Translations under genes and position numbers: made by a program | DNA from: Lachnotalea sp. AF33-28 | GTDB taxonomy: Bacteria > Bacillota > Clostridia > Lachnospirales > Lachnospiraceae | DNA: 64,000 nt | Reading direction: 5' to 3' | Assembly (NCBI RefSeq): GCF_003477885.1 | Contig: NZ_QUEE01000017.1 | Coordinates: 51,219 to 115,218 of the forward strand | The notes under the pieces: generated by a model | Databases searched by the model: none | What the model saw: only the letters and a program-made list of their open reading frames with translations | Told to the model about the DNA's origin: nothing | In this document: positions 25,887-34,678 of the stretch, in pieces | Layout of the letters: the number at the start of each line of letters is the position of its first letter | Position numbering within the stretch: the first letter of the stretch is position 1

Positions 25887-26678
25887 ATGATTCAAATACT
25901 CGTAATTTTACTCTGGATTCTGCTTTTCATATTCGGAATGTGTTTTTTTTCATTTTTAAACGTGGTGATCTACCGCGTTCCGAAAAAAATATCCTTTGCG
26001 GGCGGCCGCAGCTTTTGTCCGTCCTGTAAAAATCCGCTGAAGGGCCGGGATATGGTACCGGTATTCAGCTATCTGTTCCTGCGCGGCAGATGCAGGTACT
26101 GCGGGGCTAAGATTTCACCGCGCTACCCTCTGGTGGAATTGCTGGGAGGCATATCCGCCGTTTTCTGCATGTACTGTTTTGGAAATGTCACCGACGGGGT
26201 GTTTCATTTTTCCGTACAGCCGGTTCTGATTTTTTTGTTTCTGGCAGTTCTAACGGCGGTGGCTTTTATCGATCTGGATACGATGGAGATCCCTAACGGC
26301 CTGGTGCTGGCCGCGGCAGTATGCGGGCTTGCATCCATCCCTTTCTTTCCGGAGATCTCATTGACTTCGAGAATAATCGGAATATTTTCCGTTAGCGTAC
26401 CGCTGCTTGTGATGACCCTGCTTATTCCGGGGGCATTTGGCGGCGGCGATATAAAACTGATGGCGGCCTGCGGTCTTATATTGGGCTGGCAGTTAAGCTA
26501 TCTGGCCGCTTTCCTCGCGATTGTGACCGGAGGCATATACGGCATCTATCTGCTTGCGGCCAGGAAAAAGGACAGAAAAGACCACTTTGCCTTCGGCCCC
26601 TTTCTATGTGTGGGGATGGCTGTTTCCGTTTTCTGGGGGCAGGCGATTCTAAAATGGTATTTCAGCTTCATTATCTGA
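25887..26678 (+). CDS. pilD: Prepilin peptidase (A24 aspartic protease)
   Basis: This 263-residue polytopic membrane protease cleaves the leaders of all prepilins here and usually N-methylates the new N-terminus. It has the N-terminal domain with two Cys pairs (CPSC and CRYC), as in bifunctional PilD. The catalytic Asp residues lie in FIDLDTMEIPN and in the GGGDIKLMAACG motif. About seven membrane segments are apparent. I place the start at ATG 25887 with CGGGAG upstream; the in-frame extension upstream is implausible because it overlaps the preceding gene. Confidence 0.93.
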   Translation: MIQILVILLWILLFIFGMCFFSFLNVVIYRVPKKISFAGGRSFCPSCKNPLKGRDMVPVFSYLFLRGRCRYCGAKISPRYPLVELLGGISAVFCMYCFGNVTDGVFHFSVQPVLIFLFLAVLTAVAFIDLDTMEIPNGLVLAAAVCGLASIPFFPEISLTSRIIGIFSVSVPLLVMTLLIPGAFGGGDIKLMAACGLILGWQLSYLAAFLAIVTGGIYGIYLLAARKKDRKDHFAFGPFLCVGMAVSVFWGQAILKWYFSFII

Positions 26679-26692
26679 AAGAGGTGAATGGC

Positions 26693-27898
26693 TTGGCATT
26701 ATATAAGTATACGGCAAAGGCAGAAAACGGGAAATCCGTCAGAGGGATGGCGGAAGCCGCCGATGAAAATGAACTCTATGAGAAGCTTCGGGCAGGGGGC
26801 CAGTTTTTGATTACCAGTTCGCTGAAACAGGACGCCCGGTCTGTGAGAAAGATGAAGCCGGCGCAGCTGTCCGATTTCTGCAGGCAGCTCGGAACACTGC
26901 TGGGGGCAGGAGTTTCCCTCGTGCGTGCGCTGAATATCATCGCTCAGGATCAGAACCTGAAGCCTGGTCCGAAAAAAGTGTATGAGGATGTGCTGCGGCT
27001 GATCCGCCAGGGCATCCCGCTGTCCGATGCGATGGAACAGCAGCAGGGCGCGTTTCCGGAGCTTTTGATCAACATGATCCGTTCCGCCGAGGCCAGCGGA
27101 AGCCTGGATCAGACTTCCAAGCGCATGGCGGAGCATTTTGACAAGGATCACCGTCTCAACAGCAAGGTGAAAAATGCGATGGTGTATCCGGCAATTCTGA
27201 TCTGTATGATCATTGTGGTGCTGATCTTTGTAGTGGTTTATATTATCCCGCAGTTTGCCGATATATTTGCTTCGCTGGAAGAACTGCCGCTTCCTACCGT
27301 GGTTGTGCTTGGGATCAGCGATGCGCTGACGAATCACTGGCCTGTGATCCTGGCGGCGGTGGCCGCTGCGGCCGTCTTTTTTTCCGTGGTGTTCCGCATA
27401 CCGGATGTGGCCCTCCAAAAGGACAGGATGAAGCTGAAGATTCCTGTGATCGGCAAGCTTTTAAAAGTGGTTTATACAGCCAGGTTTGCCCGGACTTTAA
27501 GCTCTCTCTACAGCAGCGGTATCCCGATCGTCACCGCTTTGCAGATCGGAAAGCATACGGTGGGCAACAAATACATAGAATCACAGTTTGATGAAGTGAT
27601 TTACTCCGTGCGCACCGGAGAATCCCTCTCCAAGTCGCTGGCGGCGGTGGACGGATTTGTGAATAAGCTGGCATCCTCCATCATGGTGGGGGAGGAGACC
27701 GGCAGCCTGGATGAAATGCTCAATGTCATCGCGGATGCGCTGGAGTACGATTCGGAGATGGCGATCGCCAGGATGACCGCGATGCTGGAGCCGGTCCTGA
27801 TCATCGTGATGGGCGTGATTATCGGCTTTGTAATTATTGCGGTTATGATGCCGGTATTCGACGGATATTCCACTATAGAGAACGGCGCGAACTACTAA
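26693..27898 (+). CDS. pilC: Type IV pilus inner membrane platform protein PilC
   Basis: This protein of about 401 residues starts at TTG 26693 (MALYKYTAKAENGKSVRG), preceded by GAAAGAGGTG 8 nt upstream; no ATG fits. It has the duplicated GspF/PilC domain: the first around LSDFCRQLGTLLGAGVSLVRAL and the second around FARTLSSLYSSGIPIVTAL. There are three membrane helices, including VYPAILICMIIVVLIFVVVY and LIIVMGVIIGFVIIAVMMPV. It anchors the ATPases and feeds pilins into the fibre. It lies 14 nt after pilD. Confidence 0.93.
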   Translation: MALYKYTAKAENGKSVRGMAEAADENELYEKLRAGGQFLITSSLKQDARSVRKMKPAQLSDFCRQLGTLLGAGVSLVRALNIIAQDQNLKPGPKKVYEDVLRLIRQGIPLSDAMEQQQGAFPELLINMIRSAEASGSLDQTSKRMAEHFDKDHRLNSKVKNAMVYPAILICMIIVVLIFVVVYIIPQFADIFASLEELPLPTVVVLGISDALTNHWPVILAAVAAAAVFFSVVFRIPDVALQKDRMKLKIPVIGKLLKVVYTARFARTLSSLYSSGIPIVTALQIGKHTVGNKYIESQFDEVIYSVRTGESLSKSLAAVDGFVNKLASSIMVGEETGSLDEMLNVIADALEYDSEMAIARMTAMLEPVLIIVMGVIIGFVIIAVMMPVFDGYSTIENGANY

Positions 27899-27920
27899 AC
27901 TATGATTCGGGAGGCAATCG

Positions 27921-29441
27921 ATGATCACATCAGTCTATCTATCCAACAATAATATACAGATCCTGACCGGAACGGGCGGCAGCAGCAAAGCTGCTGTAAA
28001 GAAGCTCTATAGCAGGGAGCTGGGGGAGGGATGCCTGATCAACGGCGTCATTACCGGTGAACCGGAGCTTTTGGATGCGGTCGGCCGGATCTGGGACGAA
28101 CATCATCTGCCCAGAAAACAGGTATCGCTGGTGATCGACAGCACCCAGTTCATGACCAGGGTATTTTCCATCCCCATACTTGGCGATAAAAAGGCCCGCG
28201 AAGTGGTGCAGAAGGAATTCGCGGATCTGCGTGACCGCCAGGATCTGATCTACGATTATATGGAGCTGGAAAAAGACAGCGGAAACAAGATGATGAAGGT
28301 GCTGGGAACAGCGGCCGAGAGGAGCTTTGTGGACGGCTATGTAAAGCTGTTTGAACAGCTGGGGATACAGATCGTATCCGTAGTTCCGGCCCTCTACAGC
28401 CAGATCCGTCTGCTGCAGGCTCATCCTGCTATAAAGGGCAGGACCTGTATCGTGCAGCTTTTAGACGGCGATAACCTGGTCAGCACCCTTATGGTGAATG
28501 GCAGCTATGTGCATTCAAACAGGTCCCGTATATTCAGCGAGCACGGCAGTCCGGAATTTGCGATGGAAACGGCCAGAAATATCAGCGCCATGGTACAGTT
28601 CAATCTGTCTGAAAAGAGCGGCTTCGCGATTACGGATGTCTATATGGGCGGATTTACCGAACAGGATCTAAGCATCTGTATGGAGAGCGCACGCGTGCTG
28701 AACCTGCAGGGCGCCGGTTCTACTCCGGTAAAGCTCAATGTCGGGATATTGCCGCAGGCGGATAACATCAGCCTTCCCTCAGCCTCCAACGCATGGATCG
28801 AGAACAGGGCCGAGGCACAGCCGGTCCTCTGTGATTTTGTGTATCCGGCCGGAAACCTGCTGTCTGACCGGAAGGCGATGAACCTCTACAGCCGTTACCG
28901 GGAAAACCCGAAGGCCAGGGCATCCAGGAAAAAGGCCGCCATAGCCGCGGTGCCGTATCTCATACTCATAGCGGTGCTGGGCGGTGTGACCGCATTTTTA
29001 TATCTGCAGAACTATTCTCTCGGAAAGAAACTGGATGAGATCAACGCGTACCTGAACGACGCACAGAATCTGGCCGGCTATGAGAAAGCGCAGGAGCTTA
29101 GGCAGACCAACAGCCTGCTGGCCGCTTATATTGCGGCAGACAGGGATGCCTGGGAATCCATTCAGTCTTATCCCAGGGCTAACAGCCAGGTGGTGAATGC
29201 GATCCGGGACTGCGGCACAGATCAGGTGGGCATTACCATCACCAGTTATCAGGCGGAGACCGGCAGCTTCCAGTTTATGGCTAACGCCGCGGATGCGGCC
29301 CGCATCAATGAGTTCATCGATAAGCTGCGGGTGCTGGACATATTCGCCAATGTGGAATATTCGGGATACGGTTATCAGAATGAAGAGGAAGGATACCGCA
29401 TCCACGTGAGCTGTTATCTGGATGAGTCGGCGGGAAAGTGA
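27921..29441 (+). CDS. pilM: PilM-PilN fusion protein
   Basis: This 506-residue protein starts at ATG 27921 after GGGAGG. Residues 1-330 have the PilM actin-like layout (QVSLVIDSTQFMTRVFSIP, CIVQLLDGDNLVSTLMVNG, ETARNISAMVQF). A single membrane helix follows at ~345-365 (VPYLILIAVLGGVTAFLYL), then a PilN-like coiled stem and C-terminal ferredoxin-like domain (DQVGITITSYQAETGSFQF). In most bacteria PilM is cytoplasmic and PilN is separate; here they are one chain, which locks the cytoplasmic ring to the membrane stalk. No separate pilN is present in the operon, supporting the reading. Confidence 0.85.
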   Translation: MITSVYLSNNNIQILTGTGGSSKAAVKKLYSRELGEGCLINGVITGEPELLDAVGRIWDEHHLPRKQVSLVIDSTQFMTRVFSIPILGDKKAREVVQKEFADLRDRQDLIYDYMELEKDSGNKMMKVLGTAAERSFVDGYVKLFEQLGIQIVSVVPALYSQIRLLQAHPAIKGRTCIVQLLDGDNLVSTLMVNGSYVHSNRSRIFSEHGSPEFAMETARNISAMVQFNLSEKSGFAITDVYMGGFTEQDLSICMESARVLNLQGAGSTPVKLNVGILPQADNISLPSASNAWIENRAEAQPVLCDFVYPAGNLLSDRKAMNLYSRYRENPKARASRKKAAIAAVPYLILIAVLGGVTAFLYLQNYSLGKKLDEINAYLNDAQNLAGYEKAQELRQTNSLLAAYIAADRDAWESIQSYPRANSQVVNAIRDCGTDQVGITITSYQAETGSFQFMANAADAARINEFIDKLRVLDIFANVEYSGYGYQNEEEGYRIHVSCYLDESAGK

Positions 29442-29449
29442 GGGAAACC

Positions 29450-30103
29450 ATGACTATAACAACAAAACTGACAGACCGGGATAAGGCTCTGCTGAAGATA
29501 CTGGCCGTATTTCTGATTGTGATGGGATTTATTATGCTGGGAATCCTTCCGTTGCTGGATAAAAAAAGCGAGCTGGAGGAGTCGATCGCATTTGCCGAAG
29601 CGGACAGGGACGCGATGGAGATGGAACTTACCATGCTGCTATCCTATGAAAAGACCGCAGTCCTTTACGAAGAGGAACGGGCCGGTCTGGTGGCGGATTT
29701 CTATCCGATGACCGAAAACCAGGAGATCGATAAGATGATTACGGGGATGGTATTTGACTATGGTCTGACGGCAAGGGACTTTACCGTATCCGTCACGCCG
29801 TCCCTGCGCGGTATAACGCCGTATTTCGCATCGGACAAGGCGCTCTTAAACGCGGCTGCAGGAGAAGAAGGAGCAAAGACCTATGCCGGAGATGTCTATA
29901 CGGCGGATATTTCGGTAAAGGCCATCGGCAGCGCGGAGGATATCCGCCGCCTGCTTGACAGCGTGATCGACGGCTACCCGGCGCTGCGGGTGACCGCCTA
30001 CAGCATAGCGGAGGGGGAGAAGATCTATCTTGGAGAAGATCAGGAAGCATATACAGCCTCCACGCTGACGCTGAATATGGAGATGTATATGTGTTATAAA
30101 TAA
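29450..30103 (+). CDS. pilO: PilO-like pilus alignment subunit
   Basis: This 217-residue bitopic protein is started at ATG 29450 with GTGAGGG upstream; a GTG at 29438 overlapping the previous gene is possible. A cytoplasmic N-terminus (TDRDKALLKILAVFLIVMG) leads into one membrane helix, a coiled coil (KSELEESIAFAEADRDAMEMEL) and a small C-terminal ferredoxin-like domain. It is the expected partner of PilN. It follows the PilM-PilN fusion directly and shares its architecture. Confidence 0.78.
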   Translation: MTITTKLTDRDKALLKILAVFLIVMGFIMLGILPLLDKKSELEESIAFAEADRDAMEMELTMLLSYEKTAVLYEEERAGLVADFYPMTENQEIDKMITGMVFDYGLTARDFTVSVTPSLRGITPYFASDKALLNAAAGEEGAKTYAGDVYTADISVKAIGSAEDIRRLLDSVIDGYPALRVTAYSIAEGEKIYLGEDQEAYTASTLTLNMEMYMCYK

Positions 30104-30128
30104 ACAGAAAATAGAAACGAGGCTAACC

Positions 30129-31799
30129 GTGAAAAATATTCCGATAGGTGAAGTATTAAAAGAATATGGTTATATAACAGAGGCGCAGCTTCAGAAGGCG
30201 CTGGAATACCAGCGTGAAAACAGAGGAAAACGTCTTGGCAGCATCCTGATCGAGCTGGGTTTTATCACGGAAAAACAGATGCTGGAGGCGCTGGCCCAGA
30301 GGCTGGGCCAAAAACAGGTGGACTTAACCCAGTATCAGGTAAATGTGGAGGCTGTGGAGAAGATACCAAGGCAGCTGGCTGTGAAATACAATATCCTGGC
30401 CATCGGAATAGAGGGCAGGGTGCTGACTGTCGCCACCAATGATCCGCTGAATTTTTACGGCCTGGAGGATATCCGACAGCTGACCGGCATGGAACTGCAG
30501 GTGCTTTTATCGGAGCTGGCTCCGCTGACCCGCGCTATGGACTATTATTATTCAGAGGTGGGCGCCAGGGCAGCAGCTAAAAACGCCAACCAGAGCAGCC
30601 AGTCAGAGGTGGAAGAGCTGGCGCTGGAGGTGGAGGAAGGCGACGGCGACGCGCCGATCATCAAGCTGTTAAACAGCCTGTTGGACCGCGGTTACAACAC
30701 CAATGCCAGCGATATCCATATCGAACCTTTTGAGGACAAGACGCTGGTTCGCATGCGTATCGACGGCACCATCGTGGATTATGTGACGCTGCAGCGCTCG
30801 CTGCATCCGTCTCTGATCGCCCGCATTAAGATCATGTCCAATTTAGATATCGCGGAGAAGCGCATCCCTCAGGACGGCCATTTCCGGATCCGCCTGGAGG
30901 GAGAGAACGTAAACGTCCGTGTTTCTGTCATTCCCACCGTATTCGGTGAGAAGGCGGTGCTCCGGCTTCTCTCCAGCAACTCGGTGATCGCCCATGCCGA
31001 TCAGTACGGCATGGATATAAAGACCTACCGAAGGTTCCAGGAAATGCTGCGCTCGCCCAACGGCATCATCTATCTGACCGGGCCGACCGGTTCCGGCAAG
31101 ACCACGACGCTTTACATGATTCTGGAGCACTTAGCCAAGCGCCAGGTCAACATCTCCACCATCGAGGACCCGGTGGAGAAAAACCTGGCCAGAGTGAATC
31201 AGATGCAGGTAAACAACACTGCCGGGCTGACCTTTGACAGCGGACTGCGCGCCCTGCTGCGCCAGGATCCTGATATCATCATGGTGGGTGAAACCCGTGA
31301 TGCGGAGACAGCCGCCATTTCCGTGCGCGCTGCGATCACCGGCCATCTGGTATTTTCCACCCTTCATACCAACAATGCGGTGTCCTCCATCGTCCGTCTG
31401 GTGGATATGGGGCTGGAGCCCTATCTGATCGCCAATTCCCTGGTGGGTGTGGTGGCCCAGCGCCTTGTGCGCCGCTTATGTCCCCACTGCTGTGCGGAGG
31501 AGGAAACAAGTGAAGAAGAGAGGCGCATGCTGGGGCTGGATATCAAAACCGTGCACCGTGCCAAAGGCTGTCCGCGCTGCAACAATACCGGCTACAGCGG
31601 CCGTCTTGCCATTCACGAGATCGTGACCGTCGATAAAGAAATCCGGAAAATGATCACAAGCCGCGCCACCATGGAGGAAATCACTGAGTACGCCGTGCGG
31701 ACTCAGGAAATGAAGAGCCTGAAGGAGCTGGCGGAGGATCTGCTGATCCAGGGAGTGACAACGGTGGAAGAGCTGGTCAAGGTGGCGTTCTATTCCTGA
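30129..31799 (+). CDS. pilB: Type IV pilus extension ATPase PilB
   Basis: This 556-residue protein starts at GTG 30129 after ACGAGG. Residues ~1-150 are the GspE/PilB N-terminal domain (LGSILIELGFITEKQMLEALA). The ATPase core has DIHIEPFED, Walker A GPTGSGKTTTL with Lys at about 324, the Asp/His boxes (STIEDPVEKNL, GETRDAETA, VFSTLHTNNA) and the Cys-rich C-terminal element (CPHC and CPRC) found in extension ATPases but not in PilT. It powers pilus assembly at the cytoplasmic face. Confidence 0.96.
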   Translation: MKNIPIGEVLKEYGYITEAQLQKALEYQRENRGKRLGSILIELGFITEKQMLEALAQRLGQKQVDLTQYQVNVEAVEKIPRQLAVKYNILAIGIEGRVLTVATNDPLNFYGLEDIRQLTGMELQVLLSELAPLTRAMDYYYSEVGARAAAKNANQSSQSEVEELALEVEEGDGDAPIIKLLNSLLDRGYNTNASDIHIEPFEDKTLVRMRIDGTIVDYVTLQRSLHPSLIARIKIMSNLDIAEKRIPQDGHFRIRLEGENVNVRVSVIPTVFGEKAVLRLLSSNSVIAHADQYGMDIKTYRRFQEMLRSPNGIIYLTGPTGSGKTTTLYMILEHLAKRQVNISTIEDPVEKNLARVNQMQVNNTAGLTFDSGLRALLRQDPDIIMVGETRDAETAAISVRAAITGHLVFSTLHTNNAVSSIVRLVDMGLEPYLIANSLVGVVAQRLVRRLCPHCCAEEETSEEERRMLGLDIKTVHRAKGCPRCNNTGYSGRLAIHEIVTVDKEIRKMITSRATMEEITEYAVRTQEMKSLKELAEDLLIQGVTTVEELVKVAFYS

Positions 31800-31850
31800 T
31801 CATTCGGAACAATAACGCTCAATAACTGTATCCTGACAGAAAGGCAAATT

Positions 31851-32900
31851 ATGAATACGATAGATCAGATTATATTGACAGCCAGGGATCGGAACTGTTC
31901 CGATATCCATATCACTGCGGGAATGTCCGTGATATTCCGCATCGACGGAAGGCTGGCCGACAGCGGCATTCTCCTCGGAGAAGGGGAGGGCGAGCGGCTG
32001 ATTTTGTCCATGGCGGATGAGTCCATGCAGCAGAGGCTGTCTGCCGGTTCGGATCTGGATTTTGCGCTCCAGGCATCCGACGGAGGAAGGCAGCGTGTGA
32101 ATGTCTTCCGTCAGCAGGGAAAGCTGGCGGCCACCATCCGTTTGTTAAGCGATCATATCCCATCCCTTGAAGAGCTGAATCTGCCCCCGGTGCTCAAGAA
32201 CCTGGCGGACCAGCCCAGAGGCCTGATCCTGGTGACCGGGCCCACAGGAAGCGGAAAGTCCACAACGCTCGCAGCCATGATCGATTACATCAATGGCAGC
32301 AGGGCTGAGCACATCATCACCATCGAAGACCCGGTGGAGTATGTATACAGGCCGAAGCTTTCCCTGATCCACCAGCGCGAGGTCGGTCAGGATGTGCATA
32401 ACTTTGCGGAAGCGCTGCGTTCCTCCCTGCGGGAGGACCCTGACGTGATCCTGGTGGGGGAGATGCGCGATTATGAAACGATTTCCGCCGCTTTAACTGC
32501 GGCTGAGACCGGCCATCTGGTGCTGTCCACACTGCACACCACCGGCGCGGCCCAGACCATCGACCGCATCATAGACGCCTGCCCTCCGGCCGCCCAAAAC
32601 CAGGTGAGGACCCAGTTAGCCGGCATCTTAAAAGGCGTGATCACCCAGTGCCTGATACCGCTGGCCCATGAGAGCGGCCGCTGCGCCGCCACCGAGGTGC
32701 TCTTAGGCACAGACGCCGCCCTGAATCTGATACGGGAAAATAAATGCCACCAGCTCAACACCACCATGCAGTCCGGCGCAGCCTCCGGCATGCACACCCT
32801 AAACGGAAATCTCTCCGAGCTGGTCCGCAAAGGCAGAATTACCAGAGAAAACGCCTTCCGCTACTCCAACGACCGCAGGGACCTGGAGCAGTATCTCTAA
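31851..32900 (+). CDS. pilT: Type IV pilus retraction ATPase PilT
   Basis: This 349-residue protein is started at ATG 31851 after GAAAGGC. It has a PAS-like N-terminal domain (DIHITAGMSVIFRIDGRL), Walker A GPTGSGKSTTLAA with Lys136, IITIEDPVEYV, LREDPDVILVGEMRDYETI and VLSTLHTTGAAQTIDR. It lacks the Cys motif of PilB. The C-terminal SGMHTLNGNLSELVRKGRIT is close to the retraction motif region. Its presence indicates a dynamic, retractable pilus. It is the last gene of the operon, followed by two inverted-repeat elements rather than a clear intrinsic terminator. Confidence 0.95.
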   Translation: MNTIDQIILTARDRNCSDIHITAGMSVIFRIDGRLADSGILLGEGEGERLILSMADESMQQRLSAGSDLDFALQASDGGRQRVNVFRQQGKLAATIRLLSDHIPSLEELNLPPVLKNLADQPRGLILVTGPTGSGKSTTLAAMIDYINGSRAEHIITIEDPVEYVYRPKLSLIHQREVGQDVHNFAEALRSSLREDPDVILVGEMRDYETISAALTAAETGHLVLSTLHTTGAAQTIDRIIDACPPAAQNQVRTQLAGILKGVITQCLIPLAHESGRCAATEVLLGTDAALNLIRENKCHQLNTTMQSGAASGMHTLNGNLSELVRKGRITRENAFRYSNDRRDLEQYL

Positions 32901-32911
32901 AGCGGCGTAAC

Positions 32912-33136
32912 TTGTTGTTATTCATGGTTACCGATTTTCCCGCGCAAGGCAGGGCAGGGTATGATCCTCATCGGGACGCGCTCTCGCTCCGTGAAGCGCG
33001 CAGACTGTCACCAACCGCTAGGTTGATGACCTGCGCGCACATCAGTGCGCTTCCTTGCAGCGGGCTTCAAGGGATCCCGATGAGGACCATACCCTGCCCT
33101 GCCTTGCGCTGCGTTATCGCTAGCCATGAATGACAA
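32912..33136. repeat. Long inverted-repeat element, copy at 33.0 kb
   Basis: The outer arms contain TTATTCATGGTTACC (left) and the complement of TTCATGG near 33123-33136. Inside are 35-nt arms (32942-32976 with 33075-33109) with a single mismatch. The core lies in the opposite orientation to the 6.2 kb copy: read on the minus strand it has GGGATCCCTTGAAGCCCGC at one side and CTGCGCGCTTCACGGAGCG at the other. The centre differs, with two stems GCGCAC/GTGCGC and GTCATCAACC/GGTTGGTGAC. It sits directly behind pilT. Confidence 0.8.
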
Positions 33137-33288
33137 TTTAGCTGCTCCCACCGCTTTATTGATGCTGTTTTATTTTACCTAATAACGCATCTGAAAAATC
33201 TTACCATGCCTGGAGCTGCCCGGTTATTATAAATTACAAATTACAGCCCCCCATGAAAGCCGCACATGTTAATTGAGCCGTTAAAGCA

Positions 33289-33425
33289 GCAAGAGGCAGG
33301 CGGGGGGAGGGGCTTATTGGGATCCCTTGAAGCCCGCCGGTACTTACGTCACGTATTTTGTGACGTTAGCACCGCTGCGCGCTTCAAGGGATCCCAATAA
33401 GCCCCTCCCCCCGCCTGCCTCTTGC
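33289..33425. repeat. Long perfect inverted-repeat element, copy at 33.3 kb
   Basis: The 45-nt arms (33289-33333 and 33381-33425) are exactly complementary. The 47-nt spacer holds a further stem in which ACGTCAC pairs with GTGACGT. The inner part of the arm is GGGATCCCTTGAAGC, as in the 6.2 and 33.0 kb copies, while the outer part (GCAAGAGGCAGGCGG...) is unlike theirs. With the 33.0 kb copy it fills most of the gap 32901-33546. Between and after them I see only AT-rich sequence and the promoter at 33466-33495. Confidence 0.9.
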
Positions 33426-33465
33426 GGAAACAGCCATACTGATGCGCCGCTTCCATCCTTTTCTC

Positions 33466-33495
33466 TTGACGCGGGGTGGGGTTGTGTGATACCCT
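33466..33495 (+). promoter_or_regulatory. Promoter of the GH172-AraC pair
   Basis: TTGACG (33466-33471) and TACCCT (33490-33495), with an 18-nt spacer, lie 51 nt before the ATG. The match is moderate. Confidence 0.4.
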
Positions 33496-33546
33496 GTCGG
33501 TAAATGAGAAGTCTATAACTACCGGAAAAGGGAGGCTTGCGGTCAC

Positions 33547-34671
33547 ATGCATGAAGGTAACGGGTTATCCACATTATTTGTATTAAACGATTATAAGAAC
33601 AGGAGATGCTCCAGCTATGACGTGAATGGGGGCAATCATGACTGGTGGGATTTTGAGCCGGGGGAGACGAAGACACTGGCGGACATTCGGGGATGTGGAG
33701 TGATCCGCCATATCTGGTGCACGCATCTGGCACAGGATGAGGGAGCCCAGGAAGAGGAGAAGTATTCTCTGTCCAAGCTGGTGATCCGGATGTACTGGGA
33801 TGGGGAAGAGGCTCCCAGCGTCCAGGCGCCCCTGGGGGATTTTTTCGGGCTGGGATGTTCGCTGAGGAAGAATTTTTTTAATGCTGCCTTCTCCTTCAGC
33901 CCCCAGGACGGAAGGGGGATGAACTGCTATCTGCCCATGCCGTTTCGCAAAGGGGCCAGGATTACGCTGGAGAACGGCTGTGATTCCCATGTAAACTTTT
34001 ATTTCTATATCGACTATGAAGAGCACGATCCGTCGGGCATGGGAGAGGATACCGGCTATTTTCATGCCCAGTACCACAGGGTGCGCCGCACAGAGCCGAC
34101 CATGGAGAGAAATCCCGGGATACTGGACCGTGAGAAGGCCGGAAGGCCCGAACATCCGAAGTGGTATCCGAAAGCCTGGCTTAAGAATAATCTGACCGGA
34201 GAGGACAATTATGTGATTCTGGAAGCGGAGGGCAGGGGCAAATATGTGGGCTGCAACCTGAATATCGATGTTTTTGAGCGCCAGTCCAACGACTGGTACG
34301 GGGAAGGCGACGATATGATCTTCATCGACGGGGATGAACTGCCCACCTTAAACGGCACCGGAACCGAGGACTATTTTAACACAGCCTTTGGTCCATCACA
34401 GGAGTTCTGTGCGCCATACTATGGCATCACACATTTTGACGGGGATAAGTATGATTTCCCATACGGCGGGAAAAACTGTATGTATCGCCTGCATATCCAG
34501 GACCCGATTTATTTTCAGAAATCCATCCGCGTGACCATCGAACACGGCCACAGCAACATGCTGGCCAATGACTACTCCAGCACCGCATACTGGTATCAGA
34601 GCGAACCGCACCGGCCGTTCGGTGAGATTGCGGATGCGGCAGAGCGGATGCCAAGAGATAATCCGGAGTGA
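33547..34671 (+). CDS. GH172 family enzyme (DUF2961)
   Basis: This 374-residue protein starts MHEGNGLSTLFVLNDYKNRR and carries the DUF2961 signature strands NHDWWDFEPGETKTLADIRG and GVIRHIWCTH. The acidic pair is in GTGTEDYFNTAFG, with Glu274 close to the position of a catalytic Glu in characterised GH172 enzymes. Those include difructose dianhydride I synthase/hydrolase and D-arabinofuranosidases, so an alpha-furanosidase acting on arabino- or fructofuranosides is likely. No signal peptide is present, indicating a cytoplasmic enzyme. It is followed 7 nt later by an AraC regulator and precedes a large sugar operon. Confidence 0.85.
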   Translation: MHEGNGLSTLFVLNDYKNRRCSSYDVNGGNHDWWDFEPGETKTLADIRGCGVIRHIWCTHLAQDEGAQEEEKYSLSKLVIRMYWDGEEAPSVQAPLGDFFGLGCSLRKNFFNAAFSFSPQDGRGMNCYLPMPFRKGARITLENGCDSHVNFYFYIDYEEHDPSGMGEDTGYFHAQYHRVRRTEPTMERNPGILDREKAGRPEHPKWYPKAWLKNNLTGEDNYVILEAEGRGKYVGCNLNIDVFERQSNDWYGEGDDMIFIDGDELPTLNGTGTEDYFNTAFGPSQEFCAPYYGITHFDGDKYDFPYGGKNCMYRLHIQDPIYFQKSIRVTIEHGHSNMLANDYSSTAYWYQSEPHRPFGEIADAAERMPRDNPE

Positions 34672-34678
34672 TGAAAAG

